Origin: Niabella agricola
GTDB taxonomy: Bacteria; Bacteroidota; Bacteroidia; Chitinophagales; Chitinophagaceae
DNA length: 64,000 bases
Assembly (NCBI RefSeq): GCF_021538615.1
Contig: NZ_JAJHIZ010000003.1
Location: forward strand, 930,001 to 994,000
Reading direction: 5' to 3'
Below, piece by piece: positions 1 through 8,168 of the stretch. The notes beneath the pieces are model-generated. The model was not told the DNA's origin and ran no database searches. It was given only the letters and a program-made list of their open reading frames with translations. The position numbers were made by a program, and so were the translations under genes. The number at the start of each line of letters is the position of its first letter. Within the stretch, counting starts at the first letter, position 1.

Positions 1-1
1 G

Positions 2-397
2 CTGGAAGGCCAGCCTGATCTGCAGGATATTGAACGCTTCTATATAGAACCCGGCGGAAATTTCTGGGGTGCTTTTTCCGGCAGCACCCTGGCCGGCACC
101 ATTGCCCTGATCCGCGCCGAAGCACAAACCGGTGTGATCCGGAAAATGTTTGTAAAAAAAGAATACCGGGGTGCGCAGCCAGGAATAGCCCGGGAACTGC
201 TGGATACCCTGATCCGCTATTGCCGGCAACAGCAGATTAAAACCCTTTACCTGGGCACGGTTCACCTGCTAAAAGCTGCAATGCGGTTTTATGAAAAGCA
301 GGGCTTTACCCCGGTAGCCGAGACGGAACTTCCCTCCTTTTTTCCAAGGATGCCGGTTGACAACCGGTTTTATACCCTTTCACTTAAAAACCCATAA
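2..397 (+). CDS. GNAT family N-acetyltransferase, 5' end outside window
   Basis: The open frame runs in from the window edge, so the N-terminus is missing; the first GTG inside it (134) is not a credible start because coding sequence continues upstream. The visible 131 residues hold the acetyl-CoA-binding part of a GNAT fold: a beta-strand ending in VIRKMFVKKEYRG, then an R-G-A-Q-P-G-I-A loop matching the pyrophosphate-binding Q/RxxGxG/A motif, and a C-terminal FYEKQGF strand typical of the family. Substrate cannot be told. It lies 4 nt before a MarR regulator on the same strand, a common pairing in Bacteroidota. Confidence 0.8.
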   Translation: MEGQPDLQDIERFYIEPGGNFWGAFSGSTLAGTIALIRAEAQTGVIRKMFVKKEYRGAQPGIARELLDTLIRYCRQQQIKTLYLGTVHLLKAAMRFYEKQGFTPVAETELPSFFPRMPVDNRFYTLSLKNP

Positions 398-401
398 AGA
401 G

Positions 402-890
402 ATGCATATAATTGACGAAGCGGGCATCCTGGCACTGGCCACCCGGCTACAGCGACTGAGCGAGCGCATCCGCAAACAGGGACATGAAGTATACCAGGCC
501 TGCGGCATTGACTTTGACCCCAAATGGTTTCCCGTGATTTACGCGCTTCATAAAAAAAGCGTGCTGGGTGTAATGGAGCTGGCGGGGGAAATCGGATACA
601 CCCACCCTTCTACCATCAGTCTTTTAAAGGAGCTGGAGAAAAAAAAGCTGATCCGTTCAAAAAAACACCCGGCCGACGAGCGAAAACGCCTCCTGAGCCT
701 TTCTTCCCAGGGGCAGTTACTGGTAGCAAAAATGCAGCCGGTATGGACATTGCTGGTGCAGGCCATTACACAGGTAACCGATACACGGAACAACCTGTTT
801 AAATCCATTGTGGAAGTAGAGCAACAGCTGGGCCAGACCGCATTGGTAGATGCTGCATTACAGTTGCAGCAGAAAAGAACCGGCGGCTAA
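402..890 (+). CDS. MarR family transcriptional regulator
   Basis: Protein of 162 residues from ATG 402, chosen because it follows the GNAT stop by 4 nt behind an AAAGAG stretch; an upstream in-frame start at 357 would overlap the GNAT gene. The centre has a winged helix with the MarR hallmarks: VMELAGEIGYTHPSTISLLK as helix-turn-helix and KKHPADERKRLLSLSSQG as the wing with the conserved D-x-R. It probably acts as a dimeric repressor or activator; ligand unknown. Likely cotranscribed with the acetyltransferase, so the two may form one regulatory unit. Confidence 0.82.
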   Translation: MHIIDEAGILALATRLQRLSERIRKQGHEVYQACGIDFDPKWFPVIYALHKKSVLGVMELAGEIGYTHPSTISLLKELEKKKLIRSKKHPADERKRLLSLSSQGQLLVAKMQPVWTLLVQAITQVTDTRNNLFKSIVEVEQQLGQTALVDAALQLQQKRTGG

Positions 891-987
891 GCCAGCAATA
901 CCCGGAGTTTCTTTTTGAATTCCGGAAGCCGCGAACCGCCGGTTGACATAACCAGATTGAGGATTGGTGATTTCCGGCCGGCCTGCC

Positions 988-1638
988 CTATGCATTCCGG
1001 GAACCTTCCGCTTCCCGGTAGCACCAGCGGATGATCTGCTCTATCGCTTTAAAAATCTGTTCCCGCCCCTTTTTGGCAGTAGCATCAATACCGCAGATCG
1101 TATTGTTATGATACCGGGAATGCAGGGTAATGTAGTAAATCGCCGACACGAGGAGCGCGTTCACCGCCCGGAAGTTTACCGAAGATCCTTTAAAATACTT
1201 ATCAGACAGCTTGAACAGCTGTTCACCAAAGCGTTCGCGCTCACCCAGAATATCCTGTAGCAGCGGGTTCTTTTCACTCAATTCCCACAGGATGATGTGC
1301 TGCATCTCCGGCGAATGCTCCAGGAATGTAAACTGCCCTTTTAAAATCTCTATTACCGTTTCTGCCGGCAGGTCGGTAAGCGGCGACTGCTCCGTTATTA
1401 ACTCCGTGCGCTTCCAGAAATCATTTTCTTTCAGATACGCGTCAATCAGGCCACTCAAACTTCCGTAATAATTATAGATGAGTTTTTTATCAAGCTTTGC
1501 ATGCGCCGCAATACGATGTGCTTTTAACGCCTTGTACCCGTCTTTCTCAAGGATTGCCCCTACCGAATGCAGCAATTTTTGCATGGATTTCTGCTTATCC
1601 CGCTTCGGCTCCTGTGTATTTTTTTGTTTTGTTTTCAT
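988..1638 (-). CDS. TetR/AcrR family transcriptional regulator
   Basis: Protein of 216 residues from ATG 1638; a TTG five codons upstream is in frame but less likely. The N-terminus is a TetR DNA-binding domain: a helix (LLHSVGAILEKDGYKALKAH), then RIAAHAKLDKKLIYNYYGS, where IYNYYGS matches the usual LYYHFxS recognition helix. The C-terminal helical ligand domain is unspecific. It ends in convergent orientation with the MarR gene and is transcribed away from the nos operon. No efflux or enzyme gene lies next to it, so the target is unknown. Confidence 0.85.
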   Translation of the reverse strand: MKTKQKNTQEPKRDKQKSMQKLLHSVGAILEKDGYKALKAHRIAAHAKLDKKLIYNYYGSLSGLIDAYLKENDFWKRTELITEQSPLTDLPAETVIEILKGQFTFLEHSPEMQHIILWELSEKNPLLQDILGERERFGEQLFKLSDKYFKGSSVNFRAVNALLVSAIYYITLHSRYHNNTICGIDATAKKGREQIFKAIEQIIRWCYREAEGSRNA

Positions 1639-1860
1639 GGTAACAAACTTCAAAGGCCATGATGGTTGGGAAGCAGGCCCCCGGGACCCGCATTAGATAT
1701 ATTAGAAATATTTTCAACAAAAAACTAAATATTTACAAAAAATAGACCCGGCTTTTGCACACAACACGCAATTCTCAGCAAGTAAGTATATTTTTTCAAT
1801 TATCCGGAACTGCTTAATCGTTTTAAGTCAACGGCCGGTGACTTATAATGATTAAAGATA

Positions 1861-1868
1861 TACCTTTG
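1861..1868 (+). promoter_or_regulatory. Predicted promoter -7 element for the candidate small RNA
   Basis: TACCTTTG fits the Bacteroidota -7 consensus TAnnTTTG. Transcription would begin near 1875. No clear TTTG -33 element is seen. The nearest downstream gene on this strand begins almost 600 nt away, but a terminator hairpin ends at 2032, suggesting a short separate transcript. Confidence 0.4.
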
Positions 1869-1874
1869 CTTCAT

Positions 1875-2032
1875 TCAAAATTGCAGAACCTGTAAAAAAT
1901 TTACGATTCCTGTTTTTTTGATGCAAATGTGCCGTTGCTAGTTAAAACAAGCCAACTGAGGTGCTTTTGAGACGCATGGTAGCTACAGGTTGATAATGGA
2001 TATGCTCGTATGCTTAGTATGTCCATTTTTTT
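1875..2032 (+). ncRNA. Candidate structured small RNA (possible 6S-like RNA)
   Basis: About 158 nt bounded by a predicted promoter and an intrinsic terminator, with no convincing reading frame. A perfect 8-bp closing helix pairs AACCTGTA (1887-1894) with TACAGGTT (1984-1991). Inside, ATGC (1921-1924) can pair with GCAT, followed by a GTTGCT/AGCCAAC hairpin around an A-rich loop; the 5' side keeps an unpaired U-rich bubble. This closed-stem, open-bubble layout resembles 6S RNA, but identity is not established; a cis-acting leader is the alternative. Folding was done by eye. Confidence 0.35.
1996..2032 (+). terminator. Rho-independent terminator of the candidate small RNA
   Basis: ATGGATAT (1996-2003) pairs with ATGTCCAT (2019-2026) with one G-U pair; the 3' arm runs directly into seven T residues (2026-2032). 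Confidence 0.5.
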
Positions 2033-2386
2033 GTACCTGTGCATGCTAACATTACATGTTTCTTACCATTTACACACCGCTAACCTACTTTACATCTCCC
2101 GTGCCGCTCCCAATCATACCCGAGCCCTTAGCATGCCCCTTCCCTTCCACTACACCCCCTGTTTCACCGGCCTGGTGATTCTTTCCGGAAATGATCATCC
2201 AGGAAAGAAAAATAGACCAACGTGTTTAACTGATTTAAATAAGAAAAGAGCGCATATCAATGGTGGGTGGTATTCAAACGACGCTGTTTTACAGCCGTGC
2301 CCCTGGCCGGTAGCCCTTACGCCCCCATAAAACCCCAAGTAATCCCTATAAATTGCCTGATCATCTGCCTAAAGTCATCACTTTCT
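2033..2386. other. Intergenic stretch without recognised gene
   Basis: Spacer between the small-RNA terminator and the nos promoter. An open frame on the plus strand (2010-2330) spans it, but its composition (Pro-, His- and Cys-rich, no domain, start inside the terminator stem) looks non-coding. No other element was seen. Confidence 0.4.
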
Positions 2387-2400
2387 ATGATCCAGATCAT
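2387..2400 (+). promoter_or_regulatory. FNR/Crp-type operator upstream of the nos operon
   Basis: ATGATC-CA-GATCAT is a perfect 6+6 inverted repeat containing TGAT-N4-ATCA, the core of the FNR/DNR box TTGAT-N4-ATCAA. Its centre (2393.5) lies about 41 nt before the start point predicted from the -7 element at 2424-2431, the classical class II activator position. The Crp/Fnr gene at 10228-10818 is the obvious candidate regulator. Confidence 0.65.
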
Positions 2401-2423
2401 AAAACAAGCACCCCTTCACAAAC

Positions 2424-2431
2424 TACTTTTG
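2424..2431 (+). promoter_or_regulatory. Predicted -7 element of the nos operon promoter
   Basis: TACTTTTG matches TAnnTTTG. Start of transcription is expected near 2435, giving a leader of about 22 nt to the ATG at 2457. A TTTG -33 box is absent and the FNR-like palindrome occupies that position, as expected for an activator-dependent promoter. Confidence 0.55.
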
Positions 2432-2456
2432 AACCCGAATCAAAATCAATGATAAA

Positions 2457-2948
2457 ATGAAGAAGAAAATTGCGCCCATCCTCAGCCTGGCATTTATGAT
2501 TGTTTTAAGCTCCTGTGGCAACTCCGGGAATACCGGAGCGGTAACGGAAAAAGCAATTGCCTCACCCGCTCAAAATGCGGCACAGGAGCCTGCTGCATAT
2601 GATCCCAAACGCGGAGAAGGAAAATTTGACGAAACCAACGTAAAGCTGGAAGCCCCGGATGCCGCAAGAGCGGGACAGGGTAAAGCCATTGCTCAAACCA
2701 AGTGTTTTTCCTGCCACAAAACAACCACAGAAAAGCTGGTTGGTCCCGGATGGAAAGGAGTGACCGAGCGCAGAGCGCCGCACTGGATCCTGAACTTTAT
2801 TACCAATCCCGATCCGATGATTGACAAAGACCCCCAGGTTCAGGCACAATTGGAGCTTTGCCTGGTGCGTATGCCGAACCAAAACCTTTCGGAGGATGAA
2901 GCCAGAAGTATTCTTGAATTCATGCGCCAGAATGACGGTGCCAAATAA
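2457..2948 (+). CDS. Lipoprotein monoheme cytochrome c of the nos cluster
   Basis: First gene of the nitrous oxide reductase operon, 163 residues. Residues 1-20 form a lipoprotein signal with lipobox LSSC (Cys20), so it should be anchored in a membrane facing the periplasm. A low-complexity linker leads to a class I cytochrome c domain: heme motif CFSCH at 83-87, GPGWKGV after the heme site, and Met139 in RMPNQNLS as probable sixth ligand. By position it would pass electrons to NosZ, a role given to small c-type cytochromes in Sec-type nos clusters of Bacteroidota. The 3' gap to nosZ is about 100 nt. Confidence 0.85.
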   Translation: MKKKIAPILSLAFMIVLSSCGNSGNTGAVTEKAIASPAQNAAQEPAAYDPKRGEGKFDETNVKLEAPDAARAGQGKAIAQTKCFSCHKTTTEKLVGPGWKGVTERRAPHWILNFITNPDPMIDKDPQVQAQLELCLVRMPNQNLSEDEARSILEFMRQNDGAK

Positions 2949-3050
2949 AACCCGAACAATATAAAACAGCGAAACAAAGGATTGTTCCGGTACTGTTCAT
3001 TTTCAGATGTTGCATCCTTCCATAACCTTTACCTAAAACGTATATATATT

Positions 3051-5045
3051 ATGTTTACAAAAATAAATAAACCTTCACTGCTGATATTGAGCCTAGTCCT
3101 GCTATCTGCAGCTTCATGCAAACCCAAAAGCGCCGGCAATGCCGTGAGTAAGGATGCTGCTTCAAAGGTATATGTTCCCCCGGGCAAATATGATGAATTC
3201 TACAATTTTGTTTCCGGTGGATTTAGCGGGCAGCTCAGCGTTTATGGTTTGCCCAGCGGGCGGCTGCTGCGCGTGATCCCCGTTTTTTCTGTCGATCCTG
3301 AAAAAGGCTGGGGTTATAGCGAAGAAACAAAACCGATGCTCAATACCTCACATGGTTTTGTACCCTGGGACGACCTGCACCACGTGGAAATGTCGATGAC
3401 CGATGGCCAGGCCGACGGGAAATGGGTATTCGTAAACGGAAACAATACGCCAAGGCTTGCACGCGTCGATTTGAAAACGTTTCGCACGGCCGAAATCATT
3501 GAGCTTCCCAATAGCGCCGGCAATCACAGTTCTCCCTTCGGCACCGAAAATTCGGAATATATTGTTGCCGGCACCCGGTTTAGCGTTCCCGAAGACGGCG
3601 AAGCCGGAGATGTACCCATCAGCACCTATAAAGAAAATTTCAAAGGTCATATCAGTTTTGTAAGCGTTAATAAGGAAACCGGCGATATGAATATTGCCTT
3701 CCAGCTAAAAACGCCGGGAGTGAACTTCGACCTGGCCCGCAGCGGAAAGGGAAAATCAAACGGCTGGTTCTTTTTCAGCTGTTATAATTCTGAACAGGCC
3801 AACACCCTGCTGGAAGTAAACGCCTCGAAAAGAGATAAAGACTTTATTATGGCGGTTAACTGGAAAAAAGCGGAGGAGTACATAAAGGCCGGGAAAGGGA
3901 AAAAACAAGCCGTGAAATATGCGCATAATAAATATGACGAACAAACACATACCGCTACATCTGAAATCAAAACAGAAGTAACCGTACTGGACGTTACCGA
4001 GTTCCCCGACATCGTTTATTTCATCCCCTGCCCTAAATCACCTCACGGTTGTGATGTGGATCCCACCGGAGAGTATATCGTAGGCAGCGGTAAGCTGGCC
4101 GCACTATTACCCGTATTCAGTTATGACAAAATCCAAAAAGCCATCGCTGAAAAAAACTTCGAACCGGAAAAATATTCCGGTCTGCCTGTGATCAAATACG
4201 AAGCAGCACTGTACGGCGAAGTACAAAAACCGGGACTGGGACCACTACATACTGAGTTTGACGCCAACGGTAATGCCTATACTTCCTTCTTTGTATCTTC
4301 CGAAGTGGTAAAATGGAATATAAAAGATCTTAAAGTACTTGACCGGCAACCAACTTACTATTCTGTAGGGCACCTGATGATACCGGGCGGCAATACCAAA
4401 AAGCCTTTCGGCAAATACCTGGTGGCGTATAATAAGATTACTAAAGACCGTTACCTGCCCACGGGACCGGAATTATCGCAAAGTGCGCAGCTCTATGATA
4501 TAAGCGGCGACAAAATGGAACTGATCCTTGACTTTCCCACTATTGGCGAACCTCACTACGCACAGGCAGTACCGGCTTCATTGCTGCTGCCGAAACAATT
4601 AAAGATCTTCGACATCAATGCCAACAGACATCCTTATGCTGCAAAAGGGGAGGCCGAAACAAAAGTGATACGCCGGGGCAACCAAATACATGTATATATT
4701 ACCGCGGTCCGCTCGCACTTTGCCCCCGATAATATCGAGGGCGTACAATTGGGAGATGAAGTGTATTTCCATGTCACCAACCTGGAGCAGGACTGGGATG
4801 TTCCACACGGATTTGGGGTAAAAGGGGCTGCCAACGGAGAGCTGCTTATTATGCCCGGCGAAACCCTTACGCTTAAATGGATCCCCGATCGTACCGGCAT
4901 GTTCCCGATCTATTGCACCGATTTCTGTTCTGCGCTTCACCAGGAAATGTCGGGCTATGTAAGAGTTTCCCCCAAGGGCAGCAATGTACCACTGAGCTTT
5001 AGCCTGGGCGACAAGCCGAAGAAAGCAGAACCGGCCGTCCAATAA
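3051..5045 (+). CDS. nosZ: Nitrous oxide reductase, clade II (Sec-dependent)
   Basis: Reduces N2O to N2 in the periplasm using CuZ and CuA copper centres. 664 residues from ATG 3051; upstream in-frame starts lack a signal peptide. Residues 1-23 look like a Sec/lipoprotein signal (lipobox SAASC, Cys23), not a twin-arginine signal, which places it in clade II. The seven-bladed propeller carries CuZ histidines in DDLHHVEMS (His110-111), PHGCDVDP, GPLHTEF and GEPHYAQ. The C-terminal cupredoxin has the CuA set: His586 in VPHGFGV, then CTDFCSALHQEM with Cys622, Cys626, His630, Met633. All key ligands are present, so the enzyme should be active. Confidence 0.96.
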   Translation: MFTKINKPSLLILSLVLLSAASCKPKSAGNAVSKDAASKVYVPPGKYDEFYNFVSGGFSGQLSVYGLPSGRLLRVIPVFSVDPEKGWGYSEETKPMLNTSHGFVPWDDLHHVEMSMTDGQADGKWVFVNGNNTPRLARVDLKTFRTAEIIELPNSAGNHSSPFGTENSEYIVAGTRFSVPEDGEAGDVPISTYKENFKGHISFVSVNKETGDMNIAFQLKTPGVNFDLARSGKGKSNGWFFFSCYNSEQANTLLEVNASKRDKDFIMAVNWKKAEEYIKAGKGKKQAVKYAHNKYDEQTHTATSEIKTEVTVLDVTEFPDIVYFIPCPKSPHGCDVDPTGEYIVGSGKLAALLPVFSYDKIQKAIAEKNFEPEKYSGLPVIKYEAALYGEVQKPGLGPLHTEFDANGNAYTSFFVSSEVVKWNIKDLKVLDRQPTYYSVGHLMIPGGNTKKPFGKYLVAYNKITKDRYLPTGPELSQSAQLYDISGDKMELILDFPTIGEPHYAQAVPASLLLPKQLKIFDINANRHPYAAKGEAETKVIRRGNQIHVYITAVRSHFAPDNIEGVQLGDEVYFHVTNLEQDWDVPHGFGVKGAANGELLIMPGETLTLKWIPDRTGMFPIYCTDFCSALHQEMSGYVRVSPKGSNVPLSFSLGDKPKKAEPAVQ

Positions 5046-5168
5046 AATGAACATCAGCCATGTTCAGGAAAAGGGCGGCGCGTTTAACACGTAATGCCCT
5101 TTTTTATTTCAAAACAACACGCCTTATCTTCCGGCGCTTCATTGTTCGTGTATATAAATATCATTGTA

Positions 5169-6221
5169 ATGCATCCAAAGATTTCATCCTTATCCAAAGC
5201 CCTTCTGGTACTGGCAGCCCTGATGCTGATTGCGTCGCTTTTTGTGCCACTGTGGAGTATTTACCTTAACGCTCCACAATACCCGGAAGGGCTGGAACTG
5301 CAAATATGGGCTTATAAAATCGCCGGCGACATTGACATCATTAATGGCCTCAACCATTATATCGGCATGAAAACCTTACACAGTAAGGACTTCACCGAGT
5401 TCGCCGTTCTTCCCTATATCATTGTTGCTTATGCCGCCTGCTTTCTCCTTGTGGCGCTTACCGGTCGCAAAAAGGGGCTTTATATACTTTTAGCTGCTTT
5501 TTTATTGTTTGGCATTGTGGCAATGGCCGATTTTTGGAAATGGGAATTCGATTATGGCCGCAACCTCGATCCCAGTGCGGCAATAAAGGTTCCGGGCATG
5601 GCCTATCAGCCACCGCTTATCGGGGCCAAGCAATTGCTCAACTTTTATGCCTACTCCATCCCCGCTATTGGCGGCTGGCTCTTTATAGGTGCAGGCATCC
5701 TGGCGCTTGCCGCCGTATTGACCGAAGGCCGGCTCCTGAGCAGGCGGCACCGCATGCCCCAACCTGCCTTCATCATCACTCTTATCTGCGTATGCGGTAT
5801 ATCCTGCAACAGCGCCGCTCCCGTTCCGATTACCTTACACCGGGATGCCTGCGATTTCTGTAAAATGACCATATCCGACGGAAGGTTCGCCGCAGAACTC
5901 GTTACCGTAAAAGGCCGCGTTTATAAATTTGATGACCTGGCCTGTATGATCCGCTATGCCGCCTCAGCGCAACTATCGGAAAAAACACACTATTACATCA
6001 GTGATTTTACAGAAGAGAACCGGCTTACCGAGGCTGCCACAGCATGGTACCTGCAACACGAGTTACTGCGTAGCCCGATGGGTGGAAACAGTGCCGCGTT
6101 TGCAAACCGTAACGCAGCGGTTGCTCGCGCAACCGCTTATCAAACAACCCCGATAAGCTGGCCGGATGTGTGCCGGAGCCTGCAATCTCAAAAAAGCAAT
6201 AATCATGATGGGCTGCACTAA
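5169..6221 (+). CDS. nosL: Membrane protein fused to NosL copper-binding lipoprotein domain
   Basis: One uninterrupted 350-residue frame from ATG 5169 joins two parts. Residues 1-195 are a conserved four-helix membrane protein (helices near 13-33, 83-99, 106-125, 166-188) with the hydrophilic segment YKIAGDIDIINGLNHYIGMK; this type of protein sits beside nosZ in Sec-type clusters and may be what is called NosB. Residues 196-350 are NosL: MPQPAFIITLICVCGISC still reads as a lipoprotein signal, followed by DACDFCKM (Cys228, Cys231, Met233) and KFDDLACM. NosL delivers Cu(I) to NosZ. NosL might also start internally at ATG 5754. Elsewhere the two parts are usually separate genes. Confidence 0.85.
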   Translation: MHPKISSLSKALLVLAALMLIASLFVPLWSIYLNAPQYPEGLELQIWAYKIAGDIDIINGLNHYIGMKTLHSKDFTEFAVLPYIIVAYAACFLLVALTGRKKGLYILLAAFLLFGIVAMADFWKWEFDYGRNLDPSAAIKVPGMAYQPPLIGAKQLLNFYAYSIPAIGGWLFIGAGILALAAVLTEGRLLSRRHRMPQPAFIITLICVCGISCNSAAPVPITLHRDACDFCKMTISDGRFAAELVTVKGRVYKFDDLACMIRYAASAQLSEKTHYYISDFTEENRLTEAATAWYLQHELLRSPMGGNSAAFANRNAAVARATAYQTTPISWPDVCRSLQSQKSNNHDGLH

Positions 6222-7461
6222 GCATCTTCCTCGTCTGCTGTTATTCTTCCTGATATGGGTACCCGGCGCGGGAACCTTCGCCAGCACCCTGCACGTGGGC
6301 AAGGGCCGGCCGTTTGCAAGTATCCGGGCAGCACTGGCAGCCAGTAAAAAAGGTGACAGCATCATCATTGATCATGGAATTTATAAAGAAGGCAACCTCA
6401 TTATCGACAAACCAGTATATATAGCCGGCAATGGAAGGCCCGTACTGGATGGTGCACTCCGGTGTGAAATCCTTTCTGTGAAAAGCGACGATGTGACCAT
6501 AAAAGGGTTAACACTTCGGAATTCCGGGCGGTCGGCAATGACAGACCCCGGGGCCATTAAGGTATACGATGCCAATCGTGTGGTTATCGAACAGAATATA
6601 CTACTCAATAACTATTTTGGCATTTATCTGCAGTATGCAGCAAACTGTATTATCAGAAACAATGTACTGGCTGCGTCACAAAAAGAAGAACATCTTTCCG
6701 GGAATGGCATTCATTGCTGGAAAAGCGACAGCATCCAAGTAACCGGCAACCGGATCAGTGGCCACAGGGATGGAATCTATTTTGAGTTTGTAACACACTC
6801 AGTCATCTGGCGGAATATTGCAGCAAACAATCTCCGCTACGGATTACACTTTATGTTTTCGCACAACAATGCATACATCACCAATTATTTTAAAAATAAC
6901 GGCGCCGGAGTAGCGGTGATGTTCACAAAAAATGTAGTGATGATGAACAATACCTTCGAAGGCAGCTGGGGTGATGCTGCTTATGGAGTATTGTTTAAGG
7001 AGCTATCGGATTGTTACCTTTCCGGTAACCGGTTCCTCAAAAACACCACCGGCATTTTCTTTGATGGCAGCAACCGCATCCTTACCGAGCATAATCTATT
7101 CCAGGCAAACGGATGGGGCATGCGCTTACAGGCAAACTGTATAGATAATACAATCCGGTGTAACAATTTCACCGGCAATACATTTGACCTTGCCACCAAC
7201 GGAACCCTTACGCTGAACAGCTTTTCGGAAAACTACTGGGACAAGTATGAAGGCTATGACCTCAACCGGGATCAGACCGGAGATATACCTTACCGTCCGC
7301 TCAGCCTGTATTCCATGATCGTGGAGCAGAATCCCCCCGTGATGTTATTGTACCGGAGTTTTATGGCCACACTACTCGACCGGTCTGAAAAAATAATCCC
7401 GACACTGACACCAGAGCACTTTATTGACAACAAACCACACATGATCCCCTATAATTTATGA
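6205..7461 (+). CDS. nosD: Copper-site maturation protein NosD, periplasmic beta-helix
   Basis: 418 residues from ATG 6205 (a second ATG follows at once at 6208; the frame is open further upstream, but that part overlaps nosL deeply). A signal peptide (PRLLLFFLIWVPGAGTFAS) leads into a right-handed parallel beta-helix of the CASH/NosD type: repeated short N-rich turns such as NNYFGIYLQYA, GNRISGHRDGIYFE, NAYITNYFKNNGAGV. NosD works with the NosFY transporter to assemble the CuZ cluster of NosZ. The start overlaps the end of nosL by 17 nt and the stop overlaps nosF as ATGA, showing translational coupling. Confidence 0.93.
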   Translation: MMGCTKHLPRLLLFFLIWVPGAGTFASTLHVGKGRPFASIRAALAASKKGDSIIIDHGIYKEGNLIIDKPVYIAGNGRPVLDGALRCEILSVKSDDVTIKGLTLRNSGRSAMTDPGAIKVYDANRVVIEQNILLNNYFGIYLQYAANCIIRNNVLAASQKEEHLSGNGIHCWKSDSIQVTGNRISGHRDGIYFEFVTHSVIWRNIAANNLRYGLHFMFSHNNAYITNYFKNNGAGVAVMFTKNVVMMNNTFEGSWGDAAYGVLFKELSDCYLSGNRFLKNTTGIFFDGSNRILTEHNLFQANGWGMRLQANCIDNTIRCNNFTGNTFDLATNGTLTLNSFSENYWDKYEGYDLNRDQTGDIPYRPLSLYSMIVEQNPPVMLLYRSFMATLLDRSEKIIPTLTPEHFIDNKPHMIPYNL

Positions 7462-8168
7462 TCTCGATACAAAATATCAGTAAACGTTTTGGAAGACTGC
7501 AGGTACTGGACAACCTGAATCTCCACCTGGAACGCGGGGCCTGCATCGCTCTTACAGGCCCAAACGGCTGTGGCAAAACCACACTGATAAAGTCTATACT
7601 TGGCATGGTACTGCCCGACAAAGGGAGCATCGTATTTAATGGCAGGGATATAAAAAATGACACCTTGTACCGTCAACAAATCGGCTACATGCCTCAGATT
7701 GGCCGATACCCCGAAAATATGACTATCGGGCAGATACTGGACATGATTCAACACATCCGCAATTGCAGTGAGCCGGCCGATTACGAATTGTTTCATCATT
7801 TTAACATTGCCGGAATGCTTCAAAAGAAAATGCGTACCCTCAGTGGGGGAACCACGCAAAAAGTAAGTGCTACGCTGGCATTCCTGTTTCGTCCTCCCGT
7901 ATTGATCCTGGATGAACCGACGGCAGGCCTGGATCCTGTAGCCGCCGAAATACTCAAACGCAAAATAACGGAGGCAAAACATAAAGGAAGTCTCATACTC
8001 ATCACCTCTCATTTACTGAGCGAACTGGAAGACCTGGTCACCCAGATCATCTTTATGCAGGAAGGCAAGTTATTACTCCACCAGGATATTGCAGCACTCA
8101 AAACGTCCACCGGCCAAAACTCCATCAAAGCAGCGCTCGTTCATCTTTTAAAAAACGGAACCGCATGA
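7458..8168 (+). CDS. nosF: ABC transporter ATPase NosF
   Basis: 236 residues. Complete ABC ATPase: Walker A GPNGCGKTT (34-42), Q-loop near GYMPQIG, signature LSGGTTQK (128-135), Walker B VLILDEPTAGLD and the H-loop His in ITSHLLSE. It energises the NosFY transporter that supplies a sulfur species for CuZ assembly, with NosD outside. ATG 7458 overlaps the nosD stop and its own stop overlaps nosY in the same ATGA arrangement, so the three are made in fixed stoichiometry. Confidence 0.94.
   Translation: MISIQNISKRFGRLQVLDNLNLHLERGACIALTGPNGCGKTTLIKSILGMVLPDKGSIVFNGRDIKNDTLYRQQIGYMPQIGRYPENMTIGQILDMIQHIRNCSEPADYELFHHFNIAGMLQKKMRTLSGGTTQKVSATLAFLFRPPVLILDEPTAGLDPVAAEILKRKITEAKHKGSLILITSHLLSELEDLVTQIIFMQEGKLLLHQDIAALKTSTGQNSIKAALVHLLKNGTA

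Noticed and set aside
1875..2032. Riboswitch (TPP or cobalamin) reading of the structured region
   Set aside because: Short matches such as CTGAG and GATAATGG are isolated; the conserved cores of those riboswitches are not present and no vitamin gene follows.
2010..2330. 106-codon open frame before the nos operon
   Set aside because: Begins inside a terminator stem, has a Cys/His/Pro-rich composition without domains, and overlaps regulatory sequence.
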